Source: Bacillus_BD oryzisoli_A (GTDB lineage Bacteria; Bacillota; Bacilli; Bacillales; Cytobacillaceae). Taken from it: a stretch of 64,000 nucleotides of DNA. Made by a program: the position numbers and the translations under genes. The notes under the pieces were generated by a model. That model had not been told where the DNA came from. It saw nothing but the letters and a program-made list of their open reading frames with translations, and did no database searches. The stretch spans positions 1 to 64,000 of the forward strand of contig NZ_JBHZRC010000015.1 of assembly GCF_043641075.1 (NCBI RefSeq), written 5' to 3'. Shown here piece by piece: positions 42,104 to 50,459 of the stretch (the stretch's first letter is position 1; each line of letters begins with the position of its first letter).

Positions 42104-42152
42104 CCTGTTAGCTGGTGTATTTCTTTTTAAAAGAAGCACACCAGCTAACAGG
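42104..42152 (-). repeat. 49-nt near-perfect palindrome in the DUF418 leader
   Basis: CCTGTTAGCTGGTGT (42104-42118) and ACACCAGCTAACAGG (42138-42152) are exact reverse complements, and the centre TTTCTTTTTAAAAGAAG is itself symmetric. The hairpin ends 25 bases before the start codon on the minus strand and lacks a T run. Confidence 0.8.
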
Positions 42153-42248
42153 CAAAACGCAAACACAACTAAATTAACTAATATGCGAATATAAGACAGG
42201 GTATGCTGAATTGATTGGATATAAGTTCCAGAAGGGTATCCCGAGGAC

Positions 42249-44342
42249 CTACATACTGGAGATATCCTCATCCTCCATTTTGCATAGCTTATATTCGATC
42301 GCTCCTGCGGTATAGGAAAGCAATCCGAGATGGTTTTCCATTTCTATAATATCCTCTTTTTGGACTGGCTGGTAGCAAAGCTGATCCTTCCAAAGGTACG
42401 TTTGTGGAACAGTTTTCTTATCTTCAATTGTTTGAATGCGATAAGAAAGATCGCAGTACCGAATAATATCCTTATTCTTTCTCTTTACGCTGTTTACTTT
42501 AATAGCCATTTTTAAAAGAGCGCCCCAAGCACCTGAAAAACTCATGTTTTTAATTGGACTGGATGTAAATTGCTTTACATTCAGCTCGCGGCCGTCAGGG
42601 AAGGTAACGTTTGAAAAAACAGAGCTTCCATAATGGACATCTCCTGAAAAAATAATGCATTCATTCGGTCCCCAATTTGCTATCCTCTCAAGGAAGCTAG
42701 TAAAGCCTTTGCCGTTATATTTCCAGGCCTCAAAATCAAAGGTAGTCTGGACCTTCATCCCTAGAAGTTTAAGTGGGTACACATAATCATGTAGGAAGGA
42801 TTCGATTAGTCCCATGCCGTAGACAGGCGTGGCGGAAACAACAATAAGCGGGCTGCCTGCACGCCAGCCACTGTCATACAGATGCTTGGTCACCTGCAGC
42901 CACTCGTTCCGATGAATCAGCTGAGGTGGCCGTGGTGCATCTTCAATGATTTTTCCTAAACTAACTGGCTTTGGCTGAAGGGCGTATTCCCGTTTTGTCC
43001 TCGTATCCAGAAAAACGGCAGTCGGCGAGGTGGGGGCAATAAAGTGCCATTGCTGTTCCTGCCAAAGGAGCTCTGTCCAATTATTATGATTCTTAAGCAT
43101 ATTCCCTTCCCTAAAAGTATGAAAATAGTTGTTTATGATGGTGATGAACTTCTGGTCAAACGCATCCGGGTCATTTCCCCAGCCTTGAAACGCCCAATAA
43201 GCGGATAGTCCATTAGCTACCACATGTCTGCCAAGGGGTGACTGCTCCACATTCTTCATCCAAACGTCGGATATATTCCAATCATCTGTCACATCATGAT
43301 CGTCAAAAATCATGTAGGAGGGAATGTTCGCCATCAATCGTCGCACCTTGTATAACGAATGCTGAAACGTTGTTAGAATCTCCTGCTGCTCGTAGAAGCG
43401 GTCCCTAAGCTGCTGGATGACCTGCTGCTGCTTTTTGTTGAGCGAAGGATCGGGCTGTTGGAAATGAAGATGGATATGATTTTTCTCAAGAGCTTCCTCG
43501 AAGGATTCAAAAAGATTCTGTTCATGGGCGGACTCCCAGAGTGCCGGACTCCACACTAATAAATACATGGTAGCATATTCGCCGAATTCAATGAGATGAT
43601 TATCAGCTGAGGATGAAGTAAAATGACAAAGATTTTCCATGATAAACTGTCTACCGTTGATTTGGCGGATGGAGGTGCGTAATGGTTCTTTGGCTAGATG
43701 GCTGTCTAACTCCTGCAGTGGCTCTCGCTGCCCCATTAATTGCTCTCCAAGCTGGGAAATAACACGGATGATTGGATCGGGAACGTCATCAGCGTATATT
43801 TGATCGCCTAGTAAAAAAAGAGCACTAGGCCGGTTTTCTACGGAGTCAAACTGCTCGTTAATCTGATTATCACCGATTGCAAGCGTGTCCTCTCCTTCAC
43901 CGTGCAGCTTACGGCACGATCCGAAAAGCAGTCTGCATGGTTTTTCAGGGCTGTTCATGAAAAAGGTTGGATAGTTCAAATCACCATAGACAATGGAAGC
44001 GGGGTTATCAGAGGTAAGCAAGCTTAGGTCCCCAAGATGAAAGGACTCATGGTCATTGTCAAAAAATAAATTATAGCCAAGTAATGAATCCTTAGGAAAT
44101 GTTCCTTGAGCTGGGGTGACTTTGATTAAGTGGACAAACAATCTATCTCCAAATTGGATTGTCCGGGTGTCACTGTGAGTGGAAAGCAGCGTTTCATTCC
44201 AGCGCTCTTTCTTTCTTACCATATGATAAAGCTTTGCAGTGATTTGAAAACGAGAGCTTGTCGCGATCCAAATAAAAACCTGAGTTGGCTCTACTCTACG
44301 AATGAACGGCCCGGCTAATACGGTAGGCAATGAAAACTCCAT
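42249..44342 (-). CDS. PhoD-like metallophosphatase
   Basis: 697 residues, AAGAGGTGATTGT before the ATG. Alkaline phosphatase D-like: an N-terminal beta-domain (about 1-110, GPFIRRVEPTQVFIWIATSS) and a calcineurin-like core with LLFGSCRK, LFLLGDQIYADDVPDP, YMIFDDHDVTDDWN and IIFSGDVHYGSSVFS carrying the metal ligands. No signal peptide or Tat motif is visible, unlike secreted PhoD, so it is probably cytoplasmic. The long mid-region (about 230-330) is a family-typical insertion. A phosphodiester or phosphonate-like substrate is likely but unknown. Confidence 0.85.
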   Translation of the reverse strand: MEFSLPTVLAGPFIRRVEPTQVFIWIATSSRFQITAKLYHMVRKKERWNETLLSTHSDTRTIQFGDRLFVHLIKVTPAQGTFPKDSLLGYNLFFDNDHESFHLGDLSLLTSDNPASIVYGDLNYPTFFMNSPEKPCRLLFGSCRKLHGEGEDTLAIGDNQINEQFDSVENRPSALFLLGDQIYADDVPDPIIRVISQLGEQLMGQREPLQELDSHLAKEPLRTSIRQINGRQFIMENLCHFTSSSADNHLIEFGEYATMYLLVWSPALWESAHEQNLFESFEEALEKNHIHLHFQQPDPSLNKKQQQVIQQLRDRFYEQQEILTTFQHSLYKVRRLMANIPSYMIFDDHDVTDDWNISDVWMKNVEQSPLGRHVVANGLSAYWAFQGWGNDPDAFDQKFITIINNYFHTFREGNMLKNHNNWTELLWQEQQWHFIAPTSPTAVFLDTRTKREYALQPKPVSLGKIIEDAPRPPQLIHRNEWLQVTKHLYDSGWRAGSPLIVVSATPVYGMGLIESFLHDYVYPLKLLGMKVQTTFDFEAWKYNGKGFTSFLERIANWGPNECIIFSGDVHYGSSVFSNVTFPDGRELNVKQFTSSPIKNMSFSGAWGALLKMAIKVNSVKRKNKDIIRYCDLSYRIQTIEDKKTVPQTYLWKDQLCYQPVQKEDIIEMENHLGLLSYTAGAIEYKLCKMEDEDISSM

Positions 44343-44412
44343 ACAATCACCTCTTAAGAATAGACTTGCTCCATCCTATTCCCAAAACCAATCTAGGTGT
44401 CTGTCTAAAAGC

Positions 44413-44473
44413 GGTGTCAGGCACTACAAAAAGACAAATGAGGGTCATTTGTCTTTCTGCAGTGCCTGACACC
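44413..44473. repeat. Dispersed palindromic repeat, GGTGTCAGGCACT type
   Basis: GGTGTCAGGCACT (44413-44425) is the reverse complement of AGTGCCTGACACC (44461-44473), and the inner AGACAAATGA/TCATTTGTCT extends the hairpin. It lies between the PhoD-like start and the EamA stop, where it could terminate the minus-strand transporter transcript. Confidence 0.8.
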
Positions 44474-44486
44474 ATTGTTCTGCTTC

Positions 44487-45404
44487 TTACATCATCATCT
44501 GTTTGTTTCGGCGTTGTAGCAGGAGGGCTTCTAGTGTTCCTGAGCCTAGGAGGACTCCTGAGATGATGAGGACGAGTCCGGCATAGTGGGCGGGTACGAT
44601 GGCTTCGTTTAGGAAAAGGGCCGCGCCTACTATGGAGAAGAAGGTATTTAGATTCAAGAAAATCGATGCCTCTGCCGGTCCGACTTGGCTGATGCAATAG
44701 TTATAGACTGCATGGCCGACACCTGTTCCAAATACAGCGGAAAGCAGGAAGACAATCCATAGCGACGGAGCGGCATCTGGAATGGTTGCCAAGCCGTTTG
44801 GCTCAATCCCTAGGCTGATGAGAAATAGAATAATAGAGCCAAAAAACAGCATATAGCCGGTAAACAGAACCGGATTCATTGTTTTGGAGGCTTTATTGAT
44901 AATAAGAAAACTAATGGCCTGCGCTAAAATGGCCAAAAAGATATCAAAGTCTCCTAGATTGATGGAGTGTATCGTGCCGGTACCAAATAATACGGTGATG
45001 GACACACCAACACCGCCAAGGAAGAAGCCTAATAGCGTCAGTGCTGTCGGTCTTTTTTTCAAAAAAATCATCGATAACACAACGGTTAACAAGGGTCCCA
45101 ACCCGAGAATCAACCCGGCATTGGCCGCGGTTGTTTTGGACAATCCAGTGGCTAAGAAATAATGATGGAGAACGACGCTTAGCATCGATCCTGCGGCTAT
45201 GTATCCCCACTCTTTTCTTGAGGGCAGGCGGACCTTACGTGTGATGCTGAGCATCAGAAGCACTACCAGCGAGGCGGTGAAAATCCTTAATGACGTAATT
45301 GTTATCGGAGCCCAGTTATCAACGATTGTTTTCACCATCGAGACATTGAAGCCCCAGACAATCATTAAGCAGAACAGAACCATGTATATTTTCATTGCAT
45401 TCAT
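44487..45404 (-). CDS. EamA/DMT-family transporter
   Basis: 305 residues with ten membrane helices arranged as two EamA repeats (about 7-140 and 150-290): MIVWGFNVSMVKTIVDNWAP at the start, and the second-half AVFGTGVGHAVYNYCISQVGPAEASIFLNLNTFFS with the typical GPA-A-x-x-x-L-P/N stretch. Probably an exporter of amino acids or other metabolites. The C-terminus ends RRNKQMMM. Single-gene unit with a family-typical length. Confidence 0.88.
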   Translation of the reverse strand: MNAMKIYMVLFCLMIVWGFNVSMVKTIVDNWAPITITSLRIFTASLVVLLMLSITRKVRLPSRKEWGYIAAGSMLSVVLHHYFLATGLSKTTAANAGLILGLGPLLTVVLSMIFLKKRPTALTLLGFFLGGVGVSITVLFGTGTIHSINLGDFDIFLAILAQAISFLIINKASKTMNPVLFTGYMLFFGSIILFLISLGIEPNGLATIPDAAPSLWIVFLLSAVFGTGVGHAVYNYCISQVGPAEASIFLNLNTFFSIVGAALFLNEAIVPAHYAGLVLIISGVLLGSGTLEALLLQRRNKQMMM

Positions 45405-45682
45405 TATGAACCATTCAACCTTTCGAGTAGTATGACGTTATTTTAACATTATTCTGTAAATTTAAAATCAAAAGGCTCATACAAGATGAATTACCATAAA
45501 ATTTTTTTGTTGGGATTTGTAGAACTATAGTATAATAGCATTTGTAAATCAGACGGAATCATGAAGCCTTACGTGGAGTAAATTCAAGGTGGAAACTCTC
45601 TGCGAAATGTAGTCAACCGTTCAAAAAGGCACTATTTGAAAAATATCACTGATTACCACAGAATTGCCATCTAGGAAAGTCT
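45405..45682. other. Leader/intergenic region before the polysaccharide genes
   Basis: Holds TTGTTG-18-TATAAT (45507-45536), a possible upstream promoter, then about 150 bp without recognisable structure. No gene was seen. Confidence 0.4.
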
Positions 45683-45710
45683 TTGGTTTTTTATATTTTT
45701 CGACTATAAT
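45683..45710 (+). promoter_or_regulatory. Promoter before the Wzz/CpsD pair
   Basis: TTGGTT (45683-45688), a 16-bp spacer and TATAAT (45705-45710), about 120 bp before the first start codon. Confidence 0.5.
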
Positions 45711-45829
45711 AGAAACTATTGGGAAAATACAGCGACTTTTGGCTTATTTTGTAGAATGATAGCAGCTGCTTCTTTTTTTTACCATAAGATTCAGAAGCAA
45801 TTGACTTCATACAGTATTGGGAGGGCAAA

Positions 45830-46579
45830 ATGGAAGAAGAAACGATAAGTTTGCGAGAATTATTTGCTGTTTTGAGAAAAAGATTATCCATGATAGTCAT
45901 TATAACTGTACTTGCAACCGTCATTAGCGGTGTTGTCAGTTATTCCTTTTTAAAGCCGGTTTATCAGGCGTCCACACAGATTCTAGTCAGCCAGGCGGCT
46001 GCAGGATCCTTAGCATCCATCGCCGGTATGTCCTTTGATAATGATGCAAAATACATTGAAACCTATAATGTAATTTTGAAAAGCCCATATATCCTAGATC
46101 AAGTGGTGAAGGAGCTGGACCTAGATACAACAGCACAGGGCTTGAACAATCAGGTTAACGTGACGCAACAGGGGAAATCACAGGTTGTCACAATCGCAGT
46201 GCAAAATCATGATCCTGCAGAGGCCGTAACAATTGCAAACGAAATTGCAAAGGTATTCCAGCGTGAAATTTCTGCACTGATGATGATTGACAACATTCAT
46301 ATTTTAACACCTGCCGAATTACCGGAAAATCCTGCACCGATAAAGCCGCAGCCGGTATTAAATATGGCGATTGCCTTAGTTGTCGGATTAATGGCATCAG
46401 TAGGAATTGCCTTTTTATTAGAATATCTTGATAATACCATCAAAAATGAACAGGATATTGAAAAGCTGCTTGAATTACCAGTCTTAGGAACGGTTAATAC
46501 CATTGAACTGGAAGACGGAAAATCAACGAAAAAATCAACGACGATGAACAGTAAGCGGGGTGCAAAGGTTGAAGTTTAA
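45830..46579 (+). CDS. Wzz/CapA-type polysaccharide co-polymerase (kinase activator)
   Basis: 249 residues, TGGGAGGG before the ATG. N-terminal cytoplasmic EETISLRELFAVLRKRL, first membrane helix about 22-42, an extracellular Wzz domain (SVTQQGKSQVVTIAVQNHDP region; AVTIANEIAKVFQ), a Pro-rich AELPENPAPIKPQPVLNMAI stretch and a second helix about 178-198, then a cytoplasmic tail that would activate the partner kinase. It sets polysaccharide chain length and switches on the tyrosine kinase encoded next, which it overlaps by 20 nt. Confidence 0.9.
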   Translation: MEEETISLRELFAVLRKRLSMIVIITVLATVISGVVSYSFLKPVYQASTQILVSQAAAGSLASIAGMSFDNDAKYIETYNVILKSPYILDQVVKELDLDTTAQGLNNQVNVTQQGKSQVVTIAVQNHDPAEAVTIANEIAKVFQREISALMMIDNIHILTPAELPENPAPIKPQPVLNMAIALVVGLMASVGIAFLLEYLDNTIKNEQDIEKLLELPVLGTVNTIELEDGKSTKKSTTMNSKRGAKVEV

Positions 46580-47270
46580 TAAAAAGGAAAAAAACAAGGT
46601 TTCGAATAAAAAATCCTTAATCACCTTTCTCAATTCTCGTTCACCTATTTCTGAACAATATAAAACGATTCGGACCAATATACAATTTTCATCTGATTTA
46701 GGAATTCGTTCAATCGTTGTCACGTCATCAGCACCAGGAGAAGGAAAGTCAACAACCGTTGCCAACCTTGCGATTGTGTTTGCCCAGCAAGGAAAGAAAA
46801 CTCTTTTAATTGATGCTGACATGCGAAAGCCAACGATCCATTATAAGTTTAACCTGGAAAACCATAAGGGTCTGACAAATGTCCTGACCAAACGGAATGA
46901 TCTTGAAGACTGCTTCCAAGAATCAGTGATAGAGAATCTATCCGTTCTCACAACAGGGCCAATCCCGCCAAATCCAGCTGAGCTTCTCGGTTCAAAAATA
47001 ATGGATGATGTATTAGGGGAAGCATTAGAGCAGTTCGATATGATTTTAATCGATACGCCGCCTGTGTTAGCCGTTACCGATGCACAGATATTAGCTAATC
47101 GGTGTGATGGAACTATTTTAGTTGTTAAAAGTGGGGAAACACAAATAGATGCTGCTAAAAAAGCGAAGGAATTACTATTATCCGCTAACGGAAAGCTGCT
47201 AGGTACGGTTTTAAATCAGAAAAAAGTCAACCAAAGTCATTATTACTACTATTATGGCAGGGAAGAATAA
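46560..47270 (+). CDS. CpsD/CapB-type tyrosine kinase
   Basis: 236 residues from GTG 46560; a TTG at 46569 is an alternative. P-loop SSAPGEGKSTTVANLA (Walker A, about 63-78), LLIDADMRKPT (A', about 92-102) and MILIDTPPVLAVTDA (B, about 155-169), the BY-kinase pattern. The tail has five consecutive tyrosines (SHYYYYYGREE), the usual autophosphorylation cluster. With the Wzz partner it regulates capsule or exopolysaccharide synthesis and often phosphorylates UDP-sugar enzymes. The polysaccharide synthesis genes themselves are not adjacent; a terminator follows. Confidence 0.92.
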   Translation: MQRLKFNKKEKNKVSNKKSLITFLNSRSPISEQYKTIRTNIQFSSDLGIRSIVVTSSAPGEGKSTTVANLAIVFAQQGKKTLLIDADMRKPTIHYKFNLENHKGLTNVLTKRNDLEDCFQESVIENLSVLTTGPIPPNPAELLGSKIMDDVLGEALEQFDMILIDTPPVLAVTDAQILANRCDGTILVVKSGETQIDAAKKAKELLLSANGKLLGTVLNQKKVNQSHYYYYYGREE

Positions 47271-47284
47271 GTAACTATCAAAAC

Positions 47285-47318
47285 AAAAAGGATGGCTCAC
47301 AAGGGTCATCCTTTTTGT
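47285..47318 (+). terminator. Terminator of the Wzz/CpsD unit
   Basis: AAAAAGGATG pairs with CATCCTTTTT across an 11-nt loop, followed by more T. Confidence 0.85.
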
Positions 47319-47409
47319 TTGCTAAAAAAGTTCACTATTAGCGAACAAAAACTGCATAGCCCCTTCTTTTTTAAAGCATATTAATTGAAAAGAAAAGGAG
47401 GGTGATGGT

Positions 47410-48498
47410 TTGAAGCAAAGAGGAATGTGGGTGGCTCTGCTTGGTTTAGCGGTGTCCATCTGTGCTTTACTGCCTCTAAAAGCTCAAGCTGGTGAGCAGG
47501 CACATGAAGTATCTGTCAGACAAGTATTTGAATCAATGGGCTATAAGGTTACAGGGAAAGGAAAAAGCATCACCTTAACCCGTGAACAGGATGATGTTAT
47601 TCAATTAGAAACAGATTCTAATCAGGCGCAAAAAAATGGCAAAGCTTATCCCTTAACAAAGCCCATTCGTTTTGATCAGCAAGCAGGTAAGAATATGATT
47701 CATGTGTTGGATGTTTATAAACTAAGCAAGGAAGAGAAAAAGGAAAAGCATTACCGGGTAAAGCAGGGCGATTCCTTATTTTCAATCTCTCGCCGGTTCC
47801 AAGTGACGGTGGAGGACTTAAAAGCATGGAACGACTTGATGTCGAATGTCATCATCCCGGGGCAGCACTTACATACACAGGATCCTATCTATATTGTAAA
47901 AGCAGGCGATTCCATTTGGGAGATTGCCCATAAAACAGAAAGCTCTGTGAAGGATATAAAAAGAACAAACGGCTTATTACTAGACATCGTTAAGCCAGGC
48001 CAAAGGCTGCGGATTCCGACTCAACCTTCAATCACACCGCCAAAGCAGTTTGCTGATGGTATCTTCCCGTTAGCTCAAGAAACCTATGATCCATTTGGGG
48101 ACAGCTACGGAAATAGCCGAAGCTTCTCAACCAACGGCCAATCAAGAACGCATGAGGGTGCCGATATTATGACACCAAAATGGGTTCCAATCTTTGCTGC
48201 TGTCGAAGGAACGGTAGTAAGGTATGGATGGAACACGCTTGGAGGCTATCGAATCACAATTAAAGCAAAGGATGGGACAACCTTTTATTATGCCCATTTG
48301 ATGGGATATCCACCTGGTCTGAAAAATGGCCAGTACGTTTCAAAGGGGCAGGTAATCGGATATGCAGGTGATACCGGCTACGGGGACGAAGGGACAAACG
48401 GCAGGTTTCCCCCACATCTTCATTTCGGTATGTATGACCCTAAAGGAAAGCCAATCAATCCATATCCGTATTTAAAATGGTGGGAAATGCAGCCTTAA
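47410..48498 (+). CDS. LysM-M23 peptidoglycan endopeptidase (LytM-like)
   Basis: 362 residues, TTG start 47410 with AAAAGGAGGGTG upstream. A signal peptide cleaves after about LKAQA (residue 27). A copper-amine-oxidase-type stalk-like segment (about 30-105) precedes LysM 1 (YRVKQGDSLFSISRRF, about 116-158) and LysM 2 (YIVKAGDSIWEIAHK, about 161-203). The M23 domain (about 235-355) has H-x-x-x-D in HEGADIM and HLHFG, the zinc ligands. A secreted wall-bound hydrolase cutting peptide cross-links, perhaps in the spore or at division. Its own terminator follows at 48520. Confidence 0.92.
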   Translation: MKQRGMWVALLGLAVSICALLPLKAQAGEQAHEVSVRQVFESMGYKVTGKGKSITLTREQDDVIQLETDSNQAQKNGKAYPLTKPIRFDQQAGKNMIHVLDVYKLSKEEKKEKHYRVKQGDSLFSISRRFQVTVEDLKAWNDLMSNVIIPGQHLHTQDPIYIVKAGDSIWEIAHKTESSVKDIKRTNGLLLDIVKPGQRLRIPTQPSITPPKQFADGIFPLAQETYDPFGDSYGNSRSFSTNGQSRTHEGADIMTPKWVPIFAAVEGTVVRYGWNTLGGYRITIKAKDGTTFYYAHLMGYPPGLKNGQYVSKGQVIGYAGDTGYGDEGTNGRFPPHLHFGMYDPKGKPINPYPYLKWWEMQP

Positions 48499-48519
48499 TA
48501 AGGGAGCGGGAATAAATGA

Positions 48520-48557
48520 AAAAAGCACAAGACCTGATTAGGTTTTGTGCTTTTTAT
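48520..48557. terminator. Bidirectional terminator
   Basis: AAAAAGCACAA pairs with TTGTGCTTTTT around GACCTGATTAGGTT, with A/T runs on both sides, between convergent genes. Confidence 0.85.
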
Positions 48558-48559
48558 GT

Positions 48560-49282
48560 TTAAAAATTTTGTAATTCATTAATTACATGCGTCAGCCGCT
48601 CTTGCTTCTTCGTTTGATATTCGCTTCTAAATTCAACTGCCTCGCTAGGGCTGTGACCGTATTTTTCTAAGTCTATTTGCAGCTGGTTATAAACGGTATT
48701 AAACGTCTGATCGGCATTGCGTTCAAGTGCAACAGCCGCATCCTGATATTTCACAGTAAGATCCGACTTAGTTAATTTGCCGCTGACATAATCAGCCTTT
48801 GCCTGTACCATTAACTGGTCCACTCTGCTCATTTCCTGAATTTCAAGATCTGAGAAGATGGTTCGGTATGCGGATTTGATATCGTTTAGAGAGGTACCAT
48901 TAAATGGAGAAACACCAGTATTTCCTTGTACTCCTACTCCGCCATTAAGGCTGCCAGTAGTGCTTTCCGCTGGATTACTTATTGGTTGATTGGGGTCGGT
49001 AGCCTGTGCTGGGCCGTTATCAGACGCAGTGGTCGCATCCTGTGAAGTGCTAGTAGACCCATTGCTGGCTTCAGTGCCATCCTGATTGCGGACTTCCCCT
49101 TTAGAACCGGAACCATTAGCTGCCTCTCCAGTTTCCTTTTGAGCTTCCTTTTCAGCAATTTGTATTTCCTTCTTTGCCTTTTCTGTTGTTGTTTCTACTT
49201 CTTTATTCCACTGAAGGAAACTCACCGTAATAGCCGTAATGGCTAGAACAATCCCAATTATAATAAAGTATTTACGCCTCAT
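48560..49282 (-). CDS. Membrane-anchored protein of unknown function
   Basis: 240 residues, AAAGAAGGGAT before the ATG. One N-terminal membrane helix (about residues 5-24, YFIIIGIVLAITAITVSFL), then a charged coiled-coil-like stretch (KEVETTTEKAKKEIQIAEKEAQKET), a Ser/Thr/Gly/Asn-rich linker (about 60-130) and a helical domain at the C-terminus (DIKSAYRTIFSDLEIQEMSRVDQLMVQ... LEKYGHSPSEAVEFRSEYQTKKQ). The C-terminal part would lie outside the cell. No family recognised. Its neighbourhood suggests an envelope role. Confidence 0.7.
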   Translation of the reverse strand: MRRKYFIIIGIVLAITAITVSFLQWNKEVETTTEKAKKEIQIAEKEAQKETGEAANGSGSKGEVRNQDGTEASNGSTSTSQDATTASDNGPAQATDPNQPISNPAESTTGSLNGGVGVQGNTGVSPFNGTSLNDIKSAYRTIFSDLEIQEMSRVDQLMVQAKADYVSGKLTKSDLTVKYQDAAVALERNADQTFNTVYNQLQIDLEKYGHSPSEAVEFRSEYQTKKQERLTHVINELQNF

Positions 49283-49611
49283 TTTATAATCCCTTCTTTA
49301 AAATTCCATACGTTCAGTTCATAGTATCGGTTTGATCATAAATGTACTGAAGTTACTCTATTTTATTATATAAAACTAAAAAAATAATAGAAATCATTTT
49401 CTTACTATAAAATATTATCATCTTTTGTAAAATTATCCGGAACCATCCTGTCTGCTAATGGAAAAGAAAAAGTGGGTTGGTGAATAAAGCGGGAGTATAA
49501 TTTTAGTCAATGGTAATGAAAAATTAGGGGAAGAAATGGAGTCTATACCAAGTCAGTTCAATATTATTTGCGTGAGATAATAAGGAAAGCTATGAGTGAG
49601 AGGGAAAACTC
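49283..49611. other. AT-rich intergenic region
   Basis: About 330 bp upstream of the preceding minus-strand gene. It must contain that gene's promoter. No structured RNA or clear gene was seen. Confidence 0.35.
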
Positions 49612-49722
49612 GTGAAAGCTAAAGTCGAGTCTTTTATGAAGACATGATTCATGCTTTTAACTTGTACAATTGTTTTGATTATCTGGATTTATGCAATTCT
49701 ATCTCTATATTTTTCGGCGTAG
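49612..49722 (+). pseudogene. Possible small membrane peptide gene with an internal TGA
   Basis: From GTG 49612 (GAGAGGG eight bases before) the frame reads MKAKVESFMKT, then TGA at 49645-49647, then FMLLTCTIVLIIWIYAILSL..., a good membrane helix, ending at TAG 49720-49722. The likely ancestral codon is TGG (Trp). Unlike the HesB-like gene there is no SECIS-like hairpin after this TGA, so a nonsense change or a chance arrangement is favoured. Confidence 0.25.
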
Positions 49723-49828
49723 TGCATGGCTATTTGATGAGGATTTAATATTATTGAGCTAGAATAAACTGTAATAGAATTTCGTATAAATAGAAATTCT
49801 ATAGTATCTGAATTGAAGGATAGAAATT

Positions 49829-49957
49829 TTAACTAAACAGCTTCTTCCGTGGACGATTACCTATCTTTACATATATACCGCCTTCTCTCGCTTTAAATAA
49901 CTTGATTCCAAATAGTTTAAGTGGCGTACTGATTTCCTTCATTTCGATTAACGGCAT
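49829..49957 (-). CDS. Small basic protein, 42 residues, paralogue A
   Basis: Read on the minus strand from ATG 49957 (AAGGAGAG seven to eight bases before) to TAA 49829. The peptide begins MPLIEMKEISTPLKLFGIKL, contains FKAREGGIYVKIGNR and ends RKKLFS. It shares length and at least 24 of 42 positions with the peptide at 50086-50214, on the same strand 128 bp away, which is strong evidence that both are translated genes. The body looks like short beta strands or an amphipathic segment with a strongly basic end; no family or function is recognised. Confidence 0.7.
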   Translation of the reverse strand: MPLIEMKEISTPLKLFGIKLFKAREGGIYVKIGNRPRKKLFS

Positions 49958-50085
49958 ATTGGTTCTCTCCTTACAGCATGTTAGTTTAACATTTGTCACA
50001 CATAATTATACACTATTCTATTACTTTTGACATTTCTGATTTTTCAAACTATGAAATTACGCAAGGCAAAGGGGCTCCGATGAGG

Positions 50086-50214
50086 TTAGCCGAACAGTTT
50101 TTTTCTTGAGCGGTTCCAAAATTTTATATAATATTCCCCTTCGCTTGATTTAAATAATCTAATTCCGATTAGCTTAAGTGGGGTTGTAATCTCCTTCATT
50201 GCAATTAAAGGCAT
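50086..50214 (-). CDS. Small basic protein, 42 residues, paralogue B
   Basis: From ATG 50214 (AGGAGTG about six bases before) to TAA 50086. It begins MPLIAMKEITTPLKLIGIRL, contains FKSSEGEYYIKFWNR and ends RKKLFG. It is aligned without gaps to paralogue A: MPLI-x-MKEI-x-TPLKL-x-GI-x-LFK, EG, Y, NR, RKKLF are shared. Its ribosome binding site is separate, and an AAAGATTTGAATCTTT palindrome lies upstream (about 50240-50256). Too short for usual gene-length cut-offs. A product secreted or membrane-active by its charge is possible but unproven. Confidence 0.72.
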   Translation of the reverse strand: MPLIAMKEITTPLKLIGIRLFKSSEGEYYIKFWNRSRKKLFG

Positions 50215-50459
50215 ATAATCACTCCTATATAATTTAAAGATTCAAATCTTTCTATTATTATACCTTAAAAGAAACGATTTTCGCTATAAAAGTTCTTTAT
50301 AAGGAACAAAAATTGTATATAACAGAATAAATCGGTTCAAAGAGCTGTATAGTCTACAGCGTTTTTTGTTGTCTACTAGAAGCAATTCCGATCAATTTAC
50401 GGCAAGAATTATAAGGGATATAATGGTACTATCTGGAGTTTTTTAAAGGAGATGTTCCT
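50215..50459. other. Divergent intergenic region before galE
   Basis: 245 bp between paralogue B and galE. It holds the palindrome near 50240 and a GTATAGTCTACAG stretch near 50345 with a TTTTTT run after it, which could be a weak terminator on the plus strand. AAAGGAGATG ends it as the galE ribosome binding site. Confidence 0.35.

Noticed and set aside
42080..42271. N-terminal extension of the DUF418 protein
   Set aside because: It would overlap the PhoD-like stop and run through a 49-nt palindrome; the ATG at 42079 has a well-placed ribosome binding site and the family signature follows it directly.
45541..45830. Riboswitch in the leader of the Wzz/CpsD genes
   Set aside because: No conserved riboswitch core could be recognised and no terminator stands before the first start codon.
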